Shown: piece after piece, positions 56,133 to 64,000 of the stretch
Numbering within the stretch: the stretch's first letter is position 1
Layout: each line of letters starts with the position of its first letter
NCBI GenBank assembly: GCA_023382675.1
Contig: JAHDWN010000028.1
Location: 29,046 to 93,045 of the forward strand
DNA length: 64,000 bases
From: Anaerolineae bacterium
GTDB taxonomy: Bacteria > Chloroflexota > Anaerolineae > Aggregatilineales > Phototrophicaceae
Direction of reading: 5' to 3'
Translations under genes and position numbers: made by a program
Notes under the pieces: generated by a model
What the model was told of the DNA's origin: nothing
What the model saw: only the letters and a program-made list of their open reading frames with translations
Databases searched by the model: none

Positions 56133-58096
56133 CCCGCCGCCGACCTCCACGGACGTGTAACAAAGCGCATCGCGATGATGAGCGCAATACCCAGGATCAA
56201 GAGGCGATAATCCGCTAATTCGCGGACGAATTCAGGCAAGCCGATCAGCGCGAGCGTCGCAATGCCAAGGGTCATGATCCGTCCAAGGCCGGTCACGACG
56301 AGGCCGAGCGCGACAATCGACACCTGAAACGTGAAGCTATCCGGATAAGCGCCATAGAGATGCACCGCGAACAATGCCCCCGCCAGGCCAGCCAGCGCAG
56401 CACTGGTCGTGAAAGCGACAACATAAGAATGACGGATGTCAATCCCGAGGGTTTGGGCCGCCCGCTTATCAGCACGGATCGCGCGCCAGGCGCGGCCAAT
56501 CCGCGAATTACGCAGACGAGAAGAGATCATCACGGTGAGGATAATCGCCAAAAGGATCAGGTAATAGAACTCGCCTTCTTGATCCAGGCGCAATTGCCAG
56601 GCCGGGTTGATGATTCTCAAATCAATGAACGGGCGGGGAATGCCTGCAATGCCCTGCGCAGAACCAAGCAGCGGACGAAAGTCGTCGGCGCGCAAGACGA
56701 GGCGCGCCATTTCCCCAATGGCGAAGGTGGCGACGGCGAGATAATCACCGCGCAGCCGGACCAGAGGCAGTGCGGTTACCGCGCCGAACAAACCGCTCAC
56801 AATCAGGGTCAACGGCAGTGCCTGCCAGAATGTCATTACCCCGCTGCAACCCTGCGCGATCCCAGGCACAGCGACACCACACGTTAAAAGATTCGGCGTC
56901 GTGAGGATGCCTAGTAGGTATGCGCCCAACGCAAAGAACGCGACAATCCCAAGATTGAAGAGGCCGATATTATCGAGCACGATGCGCAGTGCAATGCTCA
57001 ACAGCAAATAGAGGCCAACAAGATTGAGCGTGTTAGTTCCAAACTGCCCGACGAAAAGCGGCAGCGTCAACAAGCCGAGAAAAGTCAGCCCATAAAAAGC
57101 GACGCGCACCACGCGCTGCGATCCGCTGTCGAACCGGTCATAGCGTGCATCCGAGACAGACGATTGCCGAGACGTATACCAGGCGACAGCGAGGAATACG
57201 ACCAGCGTCACCAGCGCGCTCCAGCCACTCCAGCGTGATTGTGTCGCTGCAAAACCGATCACCAGGATCATCGCCAGGCCATAATGCAGCACCGTATAGC
57301 TGCGCCCCGGCAAGCTGCGAATCAGACTGCCAAGCGCCCCCACCAAAACCAGCGCCAACACGAACACCGTCGGAGATGACACAACGAGGCCGACGAACAC
57401 CGGCTCGACATGGCCGCTACGAAGAATGCCTCCCGGTGACAGCCCACCGCCACGGGCAACCAGCGCGACGGCGACAGCAATGGCCGCACCATTGAGCGCG
57501 CCGACCAGCATCGAAGTTCCGACTCGATGCACGTCCAAAGCGTCCACGAGCAGCGCACCTGAAAGGATGACCGCGAGCACTGTAAGGGCGTCAACCAGCG
57601 CGAGCATCGTCCGCAGCCGCTCACCGACAAAAGAAAAGAGCAGCGTCAAGAGCAGCGCAGTGAGCACGATTGATCGACGGCTCGGCATTGTGTGCGCCAG
57701 CCAGCCACCGAACGCGGCGATCAAGACAACGAGAAGTAGGCTCGTGAGCGGTGTGACATCAATCTCCAGCGCGGTCATCAGCGGGCGGGCATAATTCGGA
57801 AACACGAAGTGAAGATCGATCGCGCGCTCAAGCAGTTCCAGCGCCAGCAGGCCAATACTTACGATCAGGCCCGCGCCTCCACCCTGCGCCAAAGCTAATG
57901 GGATCGAGCTTGCGCCGCCACGCCACGCCGCCCAGTACCCCGTTCCGATGACGGAGACAATCAGCAGCGCAAGGTTGACACTGAGAAACCCGGCGATCAG
58001 ATCCCGCCCTGCAAACGACTGAAATACCCCCATCAACGTCAGTAACGTGACCAGCGCGAGGGCGAAAAGACCGGCAGTGATAGTCGTTCGTAACAT
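56129..58096 (-). CDS. livM: LivM-type permease with long N-terminal membrane extension
   Basis: A 655-residue protein, nearly twice the usual 300-400. Residues about 336-655 form a normal LivM with NIGLFNLGIVAFFALGAY, LRGDYLAVATFAIGEMARL and GRAWRAIRADKRAAQTLGID. Residues 1 to about 330 add about nine further hydrophobic segments without a familiar motif. The extension may have arisen by fusion with another membrane protein or by duplication. It overlaps livG in an ATGA and lies three bases after livH. Confidence 0.88.
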   Translation of the reverse strand: MLRTTITAGLFALALVTLLTLMGVFQSFAGRDLIAGFLSVNLALLIVSVIGTGYWAAWRGGASSIPLALAQGGGAGLIVSIGLLALELLERAIDLHFVFPNYARPLMTALEIDVTPLTSLLLVVLIAAFGGWLAHTMPSRRSIVLTALLLTLLFSFVGERLRTMLALVDALTVLAVILSGALLVDALDVHRVGTSMLVGALNGAAIAVAVALVARGGGLSPGGILRSGHVEPVFVGLVVSSPTVFVLALVLVGALGSLIRSLPGRSYTVLHYGLAMILVIGFAATQSRWSGWSALVTLVVFLAVAWYTSRQSSVSDARYDRFDSGSQRVVRVAFYGLTFLGLLTLPLFVGQFGTNTLNLVGLYLLLSIALRIVLDNIGLFNLGIVAFFALGAYLLGILTTPNLLTCGVAVPGIAQGCSGVMTFWQALPLTLIVSGLFGAVTALPLVRLRGDYLAVATFAIGEMARLVLRADDFRPLLGSAQGIAGIPRPFIDLRIINPAWQLRLDQEGEFYYLILLAIILTVMISSRLRNSRIGRAWRAIRADKRAAQTLGIDIRHSYVVAFTTSAALAGLAGALFAVHLYGAYPDSFTFQVSIVALGLVVTGLGRIMTLGIATLALIGLPEFVRELADYRLLILGIALIIAMRFVTRPWRSAAG

Positions 58097-58099
58097 GGC

Positions 58100-59287
58100 T
58101 TACCCGCGCTTTTCAGCCGTAATCTCTCTAAAGAAGCCGCCGGGACGAAACAGCAACACAAGCACAAGGATGCCAAAAACGAGCACATCCTTGAGCTGAG
58201 CCGACATACCAAGCACAGACGGCACAATTGCTTCGACAATACCAAGCAGCAATCCGCCCAGAACAGCGCCCGGAACACTGCCGATGCCGCCCAACATCGC
58301 GGCGGTTAAGCCTTTCACGCCCGGCAAGAAGCCGACAAAGGGCGACACCTGATGATTATAGAACGCGTAGAGGACACCCGCTGCACCTGCAAGCACGCCA
58401 CCGAGTGCGAAGATGCGGACAATTGCCCGATTGGCATCCACACCCATCAAGACAGCGACTGCCCGATCCTCCGCCACAGCGCGCAGTGCCCTGCCGGCGC
58501 TCGTGCGCGCCACGTAGAACCACAAGATCAGCATGAAGATCAGTGCAGCAGCAAAAACGACCGCGTGAATAGGGAGCAGACGCAGATTGAAACCCAGGAA
58601 CGAAACATCGTAACGCCCACTGATCAGGTCGATGCCACGGCAGTCAGCGCCGGTCGAATCACAGCCAAAGTTCGGAAACAGCCACGGAAAGGCCAGTAAA
58701 TTGACGGTCGGATACCTGCGTGCTGTCGCGCCGAAGAGACGTGCAAACGCCTGCTGCACCACCAGCGACGCCCCCACGGCCACGATCAGCGAAACGACAG
58801 GCGGCGATTCGCGGACAGGGCGATAGACAAAACGCTCCATTAGCAAGGCCAGCAAGATCGCCACCCCGATGCCGGACGCAAGCGTGAGCAGGACGGACAG
58901 GAACGGATCGCTCGCAAGCAGGCCAGACTGCGCCGCAGCGCTCAAAGCGAAAAACCCTGCATAAGCCCCGGCCATGAATACTTCGCCGTGAGCAAAATGA
59001 ATGATGGACAGCACGCTGTAAACCATCGTGTAGCCGAGTGCCAGCATTGCGTAGATGCTGCCCTGTGCCAGCCCGAAGAGTAATTGGCGCAGGAATTGTT
59101 CCGGTGAGTACGACGCTGGCTGCTGTCCCTGCGGCAGCAGATTGCGCAGCATCAAGAAAATGAGCACAAGAAAGATCAACCAGGCGATAACCGGTAACGG
59201 ATTACGGACGAACTCTTTCCAGGCTCGAGAGAGCAAATCCACTTCCATTTGCCGGGGGGTGACGGGGGCTTCCGGTTGATCGTTCAC
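58100..59287 (-). CDS. livH: LivH-type permease
   Basis: A 395-residue permease starting at GTG 59287, overlapping the binding-protein stop as GTGA. After an N-terminal tail with one extra TM (about 33-50) the LivH core follows with LLFGLAQGSIYAMLALGYTM, GRALRAVAEDRAVAVLMGVD (coupling loop) and LGGIGSVPGAVLGGLLLG. A loop of about 40 residues (PNFGCDSTGADC) with two Cys is larger than usual. It forms the channel with LivM. Confidence 0.93.
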   Translation of the reverse strand: MNDQPEAPVTPRQMEVDLLSRAWKEFVRNPLPVIAWLIFLVLIFLMLRNLLPQGQQPASYSPEQFLRQLLFGLAQGSIYAMLALGYTMVYSVLSIIHFAHGEVFMAGAYAGFFALSAAAQSGLLASDPFLSVLLTLASGIGVAILLALLMERFVYRPVRESPPVVSLIVAVGASLVVQQAFARLFGATARRYPTVNLLAFPWLFPNFGCDSTGADCRGIDLISGRYDVSFLGFNLRLLPIHAVVFAAALIFMLILWFYVARTSAGRALRAVAEDRAVAVLMGVDANRAIVRIFALGGVLAGAAGVLYAFYNHQVSPFVGFLPGVKGLTAAMLGGIGSVPGAVLGGLLLGIVEAIVPSVLGMSAQLKDVLVFGILVLVLLFRPGGFFREITAEKRG

Positions 59288-60516
59288 GGCGTTTCCATCC
59301 GTGCGAACAGGACGCTGTTGTCTCTGACCCGCCCGACCGCAACTTGCCGGTATTCCCCATCGATCACGCGGACGATGGCGACGTCAGCCGCACCCAGGAG
59401 TTCGCCATTTCCGGCAGCATTGATCGCACCGCTCAGTCCCTGTCGATTGCGTACCCCGCGAATGTAAGCGGCAAGTGCCGCACGATCTACCAGCAGCGAT
59501 CCGTCGGTGGACAGCGTGGCTGTGCTTTCGACCGCATCCAGGATCAATTGCGTCGCGTCATAGGCGTTGGCGTGGTAAGGCCCCGGCGGATTCTCGCCGT
59601 AGGCTTCGACATACCCAGCGAGAAAACGATCAAGCGATTGATCACGAACGGGGATGGATGCCGAGGCATAAACGCCATCCGCTGCCGGGCCGGCGAAATA
59701 GATGAAATCTTGCGTATTGATACCGTCTGCGCCCATGAAGACAACTCGATCCAGGCGCGCATCCGCTCGCTGCTCGCTCAGGCGCGCGGCCTCCAGAGCG
59801 AATCCGGCAAAGTAGATGAGTTCGGGTGTGTTGTGGCCGATGTCCTCCAACAGTGCGCGAAAATCATCATCGCCGACATTGATCGCATTCTGCGCGACCA
59901 CGACGCCGCCAAGCTGTTCGAAGCGCGCCGCCACCACGCGCACCAAGTCTTCCCCATACGGGCTGCCATCGTGGAGGGTGGCGATGCGCGTGATGCCCAG
60001 TTCGCGGTAAATGTATTCCGCAGCGACCACGCCTTGAACGCCATCGCTGACCACCAGGCGGTTGAAGCTCTGAAATGTGCCGGAAGTGAGATCGCTGTTG
60101 GTGCAGCTTGGGCTGACCGTCGTGTACCCGGCAGCATCGAAGATCGGTGCAGCGGCGCGGCAGCCGCTCGAACACATCGGTCCGACGACGGCCACGATCT
60201 GCGGATCGGCCACAAAGCGATTGGCGGCTGCCTGCCCGCCTTCCGGTGAACACAGATCGTCCTGCACTTCCAGCCTGACGGTGAAGGTGCGTTCGCCCAC
60301 CTGGAGCGACGCGCGGTCGGTCACGGCCAACTCCGCGCCGCGCAGTATATCGACGCCGAGCGGCCCGATGCCGCCACCCGTCAGCGCCGCCGACAGGCCG
60401 ATCACGATTTCATTAGCCGCGATCACCCGCCCACCATCTGGGGATGAAAACTCCGCACAGCCGACCAATAGACCGGCCATCAGCAGCATAGTGAAGCGAA
60501 ACAGACGGGCACACAT
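59284..60516 (-). CDS. livK: ABC substrate-binding lipoprotein (LivK-like)
   Basis: A 410-residue binding protein with a lipobox LLVGC (Cys20). The periplasmic-binding fold type I starts VIGLSAALTGGGIGPLG, a form shared by LivJ/LivK and UrtA-like proteins; later blocks are VVGPMCSSGCRAAAPIFDAAG and YGEDLVRVVAARFEQLGG. Four Cys residues in the ligand-domain entrance may form disulfides. The ligand is not defined. It begins only five bases after fabD ends. Confidence 0.92.
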   Translation of the reverse strand: MCARLFRFTMLLMAGLLVGCAEFSSPDGGRVIAANEIVIGLSAALTGGGIGPLGVDILRGAELAVTDRASLQVGERTFTVRLEVQDDLCSPEGGQAAANRFVADPQIVAVVGPMCSSGCRAAAPIFDAAGYTTVSPSCTNSDLTSGTFQSFNRLVVSDGVQGVVAAEYIYRELGITRIATLHDGSPYGEDLVRVVAARFEQLGGVVVAQNAINVGDDDFRALLEDIGHNTPELIYFAGFALEAARLSEQRADARLDRVVFMGADGINTQDFIYFAGPAADGVYASASIPVRDQSLDRFLAGYVEAYGENPPGPYHANAYDATQLILDAVESTATLSTDGSLLVDRAALAAYIRGVRNRQGLSGAINAAGNGELLGAADVAIVRVIDGEYRQVAVGRVRDNSVLFARMETP

Positions 60517-60521
60517 CGGCT

Positions 60522-61475
60522 TCAGGCAAAGGACTGGATGAAAGCATCGAGATTATCGACGGTATTGAGATTGGTGGTGTTGGCACTGCTTTCAATCCGG
60601 CGGATCATGCCGGTCAGCACGTCTTTGGGGCCAATTTCGACAAAGCTGTTGAAGCCCGCAGCAACCATCGCTTGAATCGACTCTGTCCAGCGCACCGAAT
60701 GCGTAAGCTGCATTTCCAATTCGCGGTGGATATCGCCGCCCGTCGTTAGCGGCGCGGCGGTGACGTTAGCGTAGACCGGCACAGCTGGCTCTTGAAAATC
60801 GATCTGGCTGAGCGCCTGGGCAAATGCTTCCGCCGCCGATGTCATCAGAGGTGAGTGCGAGGCAATGCTGACCGCCAGCTTGATGGCGCGGCGCGCCCCG
60901 GCATCCTTGGCAATCGTGATAGCGTGATCGATGACCGCCGACTCCCCCGAAATAACGATCTGGCCGGGACAGTTATCGTTGGCAAGCACCAGCACGCCGC
61001 CCGCTTCCCCGCTGGCGCGGGCGCAGAGTTCACGAACTTGCGGCGCATCCAGGCCGAGCAGCGCAGCCATCGCGCCGGGGTTGCGCGTCCCGGCATCGCG
61101 CATGACCTGCCCGCGCGTTTGCACCAGGCGCAGGCCTTCGGCGAAGCCAAAGACGCCCGCAGCAGCGAGCGCTGTCAGCTCGCCCAGACTGTGCCCCGCG
61201 AGTGCACCAGGGCGCACAGCCGGCAGCCGTGATTGCAGGGCACGCAGGATGGCAATGCTGCACACATACAGCGCGGGCTGCGTGTAATAGGTATCGTTGA
61301 GATCCGACTCCGGGCCATCGAAACACAAGCGCGAGAGCGAATAGCCGAGCACAGCATCGGCCTCATCGAAGACTTCGCGGGCGGCGGGGTAGGCTTCGGC
61401 AATATCTTTGCCCATCCCGACAACCTGAGATCCCTGACCGGGGAATACGAATGCTGTCTGTGACCAGTTGATCAT
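60522..61475 (-). CDS. fabD: Malonyl-CoA-acyl carrier protein transacylase
   Basis: A 317-residue FabD. The N-terminal FPGQGSQVVGMG, the nucleophile GHSLGE (Ser96) and the ASHSPLM His complete the signature of malonyl-CoA:ACP transacylases. It loads malonate on ACP for fatty-acid synthesis. It follows rpmF, as in the widespread rpmF-plsX-fabHDG order, but plsX, fabH and fabG are absent here, and a liv transporter follows instead. Confidence 0.95.
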   Translation of the reverse strand: MINWSQTAFVFPGQGSQVVGMGKDIAEAYPAAREVFDEADAVLGYSLSRLCFDGPESDLNDTYYTQPALYVCSIAILRALQSRLPAVRPGALAGHSLGELTALAAAGVFGFAEGLRLVQTRGQVMRDAGTRNPGAMAALLGLDAPQVRELCARASGEAGGVLVLANDNCPGQIVISGESAVIDHAITIAKDAGARRAIKLAVSIASHSPLMTSAAEAFAQALSQIDFQEPAVPVYANVTAAPLTTGGDIHRELEMQLTHSVRWTESIQAMVAAGFNSFVEIGPKDVLTGMIRRIESSANTTNLNTVDNLDAFIQSFA

Positions 61476-61601
61476 GGGCAGGAGCGACTCTCGGATTACA
61501 GGTAGTCAACGGGGATGAACTATACCTCAGGCGAGGGGCTGGCAACAAAAAGACCAGGTCATCTGAACCCGGCCTTTGTTAGAGCGAAATCAGGCGCGTG
61601 C

Positions 61602-61790
61602 CTACTTGTTTTCGCTCACGTCGATGACCTCACGGCCATTGTACGTGCCGCACTTGGGGCAAGCGCGATGGGCCACCTTGTACTCGCCACAGGTATCGCA
61701 GCGGACGAGGTGTTTCAGTTCGTGTGCATCGTGCGCGCGGCGGTTGGCAGTTTTACGACGCGACGTTTTTCTGGTGGGAAGCGGACCCAT
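61602..61790 (-). CDS. rpmF: 50S ribosomal protein L32
   Basis: A 62-residue L32. The start MGPLPTRKTSRRKTANRRAH is diagnostic, and the zinc ribbon is CDTC...CPKC (about residues 31-34 and 44-47), so this is the Cys-containing form. It is first in a leftward unit with fabD and liv genes, 126 bases upstream of fabD, and lies under a consensus promoter. Confidence 0.95.
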   Translation of the reverse strand: MGPLPTRKTSRRKTANRRAHDAHELKHLVRCDTCGEYKVAHRACPKCGTYNGREVIDVSENK

Positions 61791-61852
61791 GATGATCTCC
61801 TTGGCAGTCCTACGCGCGCCGAAAGGCTACGCCGGTGACGACATTGAAGAGC

Positions 61853-61882
61853 ATTATACGGGTGCGCTTCGGCGGGTGTCAA
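61853..61882 (-). promoter_or_regulatory. Consensus promoter of rpmF-fabD-liv
   Basis: Both hexamers are perfect, TTGACA (61877-61882) and TATAAT (61853-61858), with an 18-base spacer. It overlaps the region just downstream of the rarA stop. Confidence 0.85.
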
Positions 61883-61888
61883 GGTCGC

Positions 61889-63118
61889 TCAACGCGCGCG
61901 ATCAGGCGGTGTGTAGTAACGGCGGCCTTTGAGCGCATCCGGCAGCAGTTCGCCCTCGTCGTACATCTGGTAACCCTTGCCGTAGCCAAGATCTTTCATG
62001 AGGCCGGTCGGCGCATTGCGCAGCTTGAGCGGGATCGGCAGCGCGCCGTGTGCCTCGACATCTTCCATCGCGCGGCCAATGGCGTCACACGCGGAGCGAT
62101 CTTTGGGCGCGGAGGCCAGGTAAATGACGCCCTGCGCCAGATTGAGCGTGCATTCCGGGTAGCCGATCGTCTCGACGGCGCGGAAGACGTTGTTGGCTAC
62201 AACGAGTGCGTCCGGATCGGCATTGCCGACATCCTCGCTGGCGAAGATGACCATGCGCCGGGCGATGAACTTGGGATCTTCACCGGCGCTGACCATGCGC
62301 GCCAGGTAGTAGAGCGCCGCATCAGGATTGCTGGCGCGCATACTCTTGATGAAAGCGCTGATGGTGTTGTAGTGCTCCTCGGCCTGCTTGTCGTAGCGCA
62401 GATGGCGCGATTGCAGCGCCTCCCGCAGATGATCGACGGTGATCGCTTTGCCATAGAGCGTAACCGCGCCTTCGATCAGGTTGAGCGCCTGGCGCGCATC
62501 GCCATCGGCAAAACGGACAAGGTAGTCCAGCCCTTCCTCATCAATCGTCGCGTCCAGATCGTCCACGCCACGGCGGATCACCTGCTGCACTTCCGCCTCG
62601 GAGAGCGATGCCAGCGTGAAGACGCGCGCACGCGAGAGCAGCGCCGAGATGACCTCGAAGCTGGGGTTTTCGGTGGTCGCGCCGATGAGCACGACTGTGC
62701 CATCCTCGACGTAGGGCAGCAGAAAATCCTGCTGCGCCTTGTTGAAGCGGTGAATTTCGTCCAGGAACAGAATCGGCGTCGCCGGTTTGTCATCTTCGGG
62801 CTGGTTCAGGTTGAACAGGTCGCGCGGCGCACCGGCGCGTTCTTTGCGCGCCTGCTCGACGATCTTGCGCACGTCATCCTTGCTCGCCGAGACGGCGGAC
62901 AGCTCGTAAAAGCGGCGGCCCGTTTCGTGGGCGATGATGCGGGCGAGCGTCGTCTTGCCGACGCCGGGCGGCCCCCAGAAGATCATGCTGGGGACGCGGT
63001 TGGTCTTGATCGCCTGCGATATCGGCTTGCCGGGTGCGACGAGATGCGACTGGCCGATGAATTCTTCAAGTGTCGCCGGGCGGATGCGATCCGCAAGTGG
63101 CCGGGTGTTTTCCGTCAT
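61889..63118 (-). CDS. rarA: Replication-associated recombination protein A (MgsA/RarA)
   Basis: A 409-residue AAA+ protein. Walker A is GPPGVGKT (49-56), Walker [12 protein letters not shown], sensor 1 [11 protein letters not shown] and the C-terminal tetramerisation region ends with [13 protein letters not shown] and [12 protein letters not shown]. RarA acts at stalled replication forks together with the clamp and SSB. Full length and order agree with the family. It is monocistronic here. Confidence 0.95.
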   Translation of the reverse strand: MTENTRPLADRIRPATLEEFIGQSHLVAPGKPISQAIKTNRVPSMIFWGPPGVGKTTLARIIAHETGRRFYELSAVSASKDDVRKIVEQARKERAGAPRDLFNLNQPEDDKPATPILFLDEIHRFNKAQQDFLLPYVEDGTVVLIGATTENPSFEVISALLSRARVFTLASLSEAEVQQVIRRGVDDLDATIDEEGLDYLVRFADGDARQALNLIEGAVTLYGKAITVDHLREALQSRHLRYDKQAEEHYNTISAFIKSMRASNPDAALYYLARMVSAGEDPKFIARRMVIFASEDVGNADPDALVVANNVFRAVETIGYPECTLNLAQGVIYLASAPKDRSACDAIGRAMEDVEAHGALPIPLKLRNAPTGLMKDLGYGKGYQMYDEGELLPDALKGRRYYTPPDRAR

Positions 63119-63413
63119 CGTGTGCTCATTTCCGACTCTTTATGCGCGTGTACGTCGTCTGTGTGACGCCGCGCGGTGTTCTTTGCGTTGATGAGTCAGA
63201 AGTATCGCACAGAATTGGAGCGAGACCTACAGGCGGCTGCTGGAATAGGCGTTGGGTTGTGTCTGGATTTCTGTCGCTCAGATAACGCTCAGGCAAACGC
63301 CTGCTCAAATCGTATAGTATTGGAGACGAACAAATGTCGCTTTTGTACAAGATTCTGTTTGCCTGTTGACCGATGATCGGCGTATCGATCTTGACCAAGC
63401 GAAGGACAACCCA
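63119..63413. other. Intergenic region between rarA and the DHFR-like gene
   Basis: Nearly 300 bases. It contains a small hairpin CAGGC-AAAC-GCCTG near 63290-63303 with no T-run, and a TATAGT near 63311 that could be a -10. No gene or RNA family was recognised. Confidence 0.4.
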
Positions 63414-63956
63414 ATGAGAAAGCTCATCGTCACCGAATTCATATCACTGGACGGTGTCATAGAAGAGCCAATGTGGACATTCAAATACTGGAATGACGTG
63501 ATTGCCGCGTTCAAGGGCGAAGAGACCTCCGCCAACGAACCTTTGCTGCTGGGGCGCGTGACCTATCAAGGGTTTGCAGCAGCCTGGCCGCAGCGGACGG
63601 ATGAAGCCTCAGGAGGCGCTTACTTCAACGGCACGCGCAAATATGTGGTGTCAACGACGCTGGACAAGGTAGAGTGGAATAACTCGGTGCTGATTCGGGA
63701 CAATATCCTGGAAGCCATCCGCAAGCTCAAGCAGGAGGATGGCCCCGACATTGTCGTCCATGGCAGCGCCACGCTGGTGCAAACACTCTTGCAGCATGAT
63801 CTGGTGGATCGCATTCGGCTGCTGGTCTACCCGTTGGTGCTGGGCACAGGTAAACGGCTCTTTCAGGACGGAACCACGGCGACGCTCAAACTCGTAGAAG
63901 CACGCGCGCTCAGCTCCGGCGTGGTGGCGCTCATCTATGAGCCGGAACGCAAGTAG
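63414..63956 (+). CDS. Dihydrofolate reductase / RibD C-terminal-fold protein
   Basis: A 180-residue protein from ATG 63414, preceded by AAGGA; an upstream in-frame start adds a poor N-terminus. Family blocks are MRKLIVTEFISLDGVIEEP, LLLGRVTYQGFAAAWP and HGSATLVQTLLQHDLVD, typical of the YyaP/YwjB group of RibD-C-like proteins. They share the DHFR fold but usually are not true DHFR. The substrate is unknown. Confidence 0.85.
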   Translation: MRKLIVTEFISLDGVIEEPMWTFKYWNDVIAAFKGEETSANEPLLLGRVTYQGFAAAWPQRTDEASGGAYFNGTRKYVVSTTLDKVEWNNSVLIRDNILEAIRKLKQEDGPDIVVHGSATLVQTLLQHDLVDRIRLLVYPLVLGTGKRLFQDGTTATLKLVEARALSSGVVALIYEPERK

Positions 63957-64000
63957 GCCGCAAATCAAATCGTCGGCTACCATATTGGCTTGGGATCATG

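Noticed and set aside
61835..63166. 443-codon open frame opposite rarA
   Set aside because: It is an antisense shadow of a clear AAA+ protein.

Overview
The window reads as one stretch of a free-living bacterial chromosome of moderately high GC content. Genes are densely packed, with many ATGA or GTGA stop/start overlaps and frequent GTG or TTG starts. I infer a member of the Chloroflexota, probably Anaerolineae-like. The reasons are the mix of a primary sigma factor with region 1.1, a Gld-type ABC exporter with DUF4340, a Mur-ligase/Ddl cluster with membrane-anchored or divergent members, 7TM-GAF sensors and many TPR proteins. This is inference from gene style; no rRNA is present. I see no tRNA, rRNA, CRISPR array, prophage or insertion sequence.

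Layout. 1-10.7 kb: TPR/membrane protein, AlaX, two GNATs, a large GT-C-like membrane protein, a URO-D-fold protein, RsmD, a CCA-adding-type nucleotidyltransferase, Hpt and a uridine-kinase-like protein. 10.7-22.2 kb: a long leftward arginine/pyrimidine operon, argC-eamA-argB-HNH-argD-argJ-carA-uma2-hyp-carB, preceded by a consensus promoter, an Arg-rich leader ORF and an intrinsic terminator. 22.3-26.1 kb: Gld-like ABC exporter operon. 26.1-34.9 kb: rpoD, LiaF-like protein, GNAT, 7TM-GAF-HTH protein, S1-domain protein and FtsK. 34.9-39 kb: SRAP protein, small membrane proteins, PsuG, DinB and a beta-propeller. 39-45.4 kb: cell-wall-like cluster of a MurA-like protein lacking key catalytic residues, an alpha/beta hydrolase, a membrane-anchored Mur ligase, DUF456, a TPR protein and Ddl. 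45.5-50 kb: GT2, HIBADH-family dehydrogenase, RluB-type synthase and PlsC-type acyltransferase. 50-52.2 kb: glmS with an upstream glmS ribozyme. 52.2-53.7 kb: an aminotransferase behind a leader with four consecutive Thr codons and an intrinsic terminator. 53.8-64 kb: Bax1-I protein, leftward rpmF-fabD-livK-livH-livM-livG-livF, rarA and a DHFR-like protein.

The strongest unusual signal is RNA-level control of biosynthesis. Three leaders within about 30 kb each carry a mechanistically legible device: an Arg-codon attenuator (21934-22167), a Thr-codon attenuator (52202-52412) and a glmS ribozyme (50036-50230). The two attenuators show complementary segments consistent with ribosome-mediated switching. 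The cell-wall-like cluster and the membrane sensor ending in a putative DNA-binding segment are the best protein-level leads.
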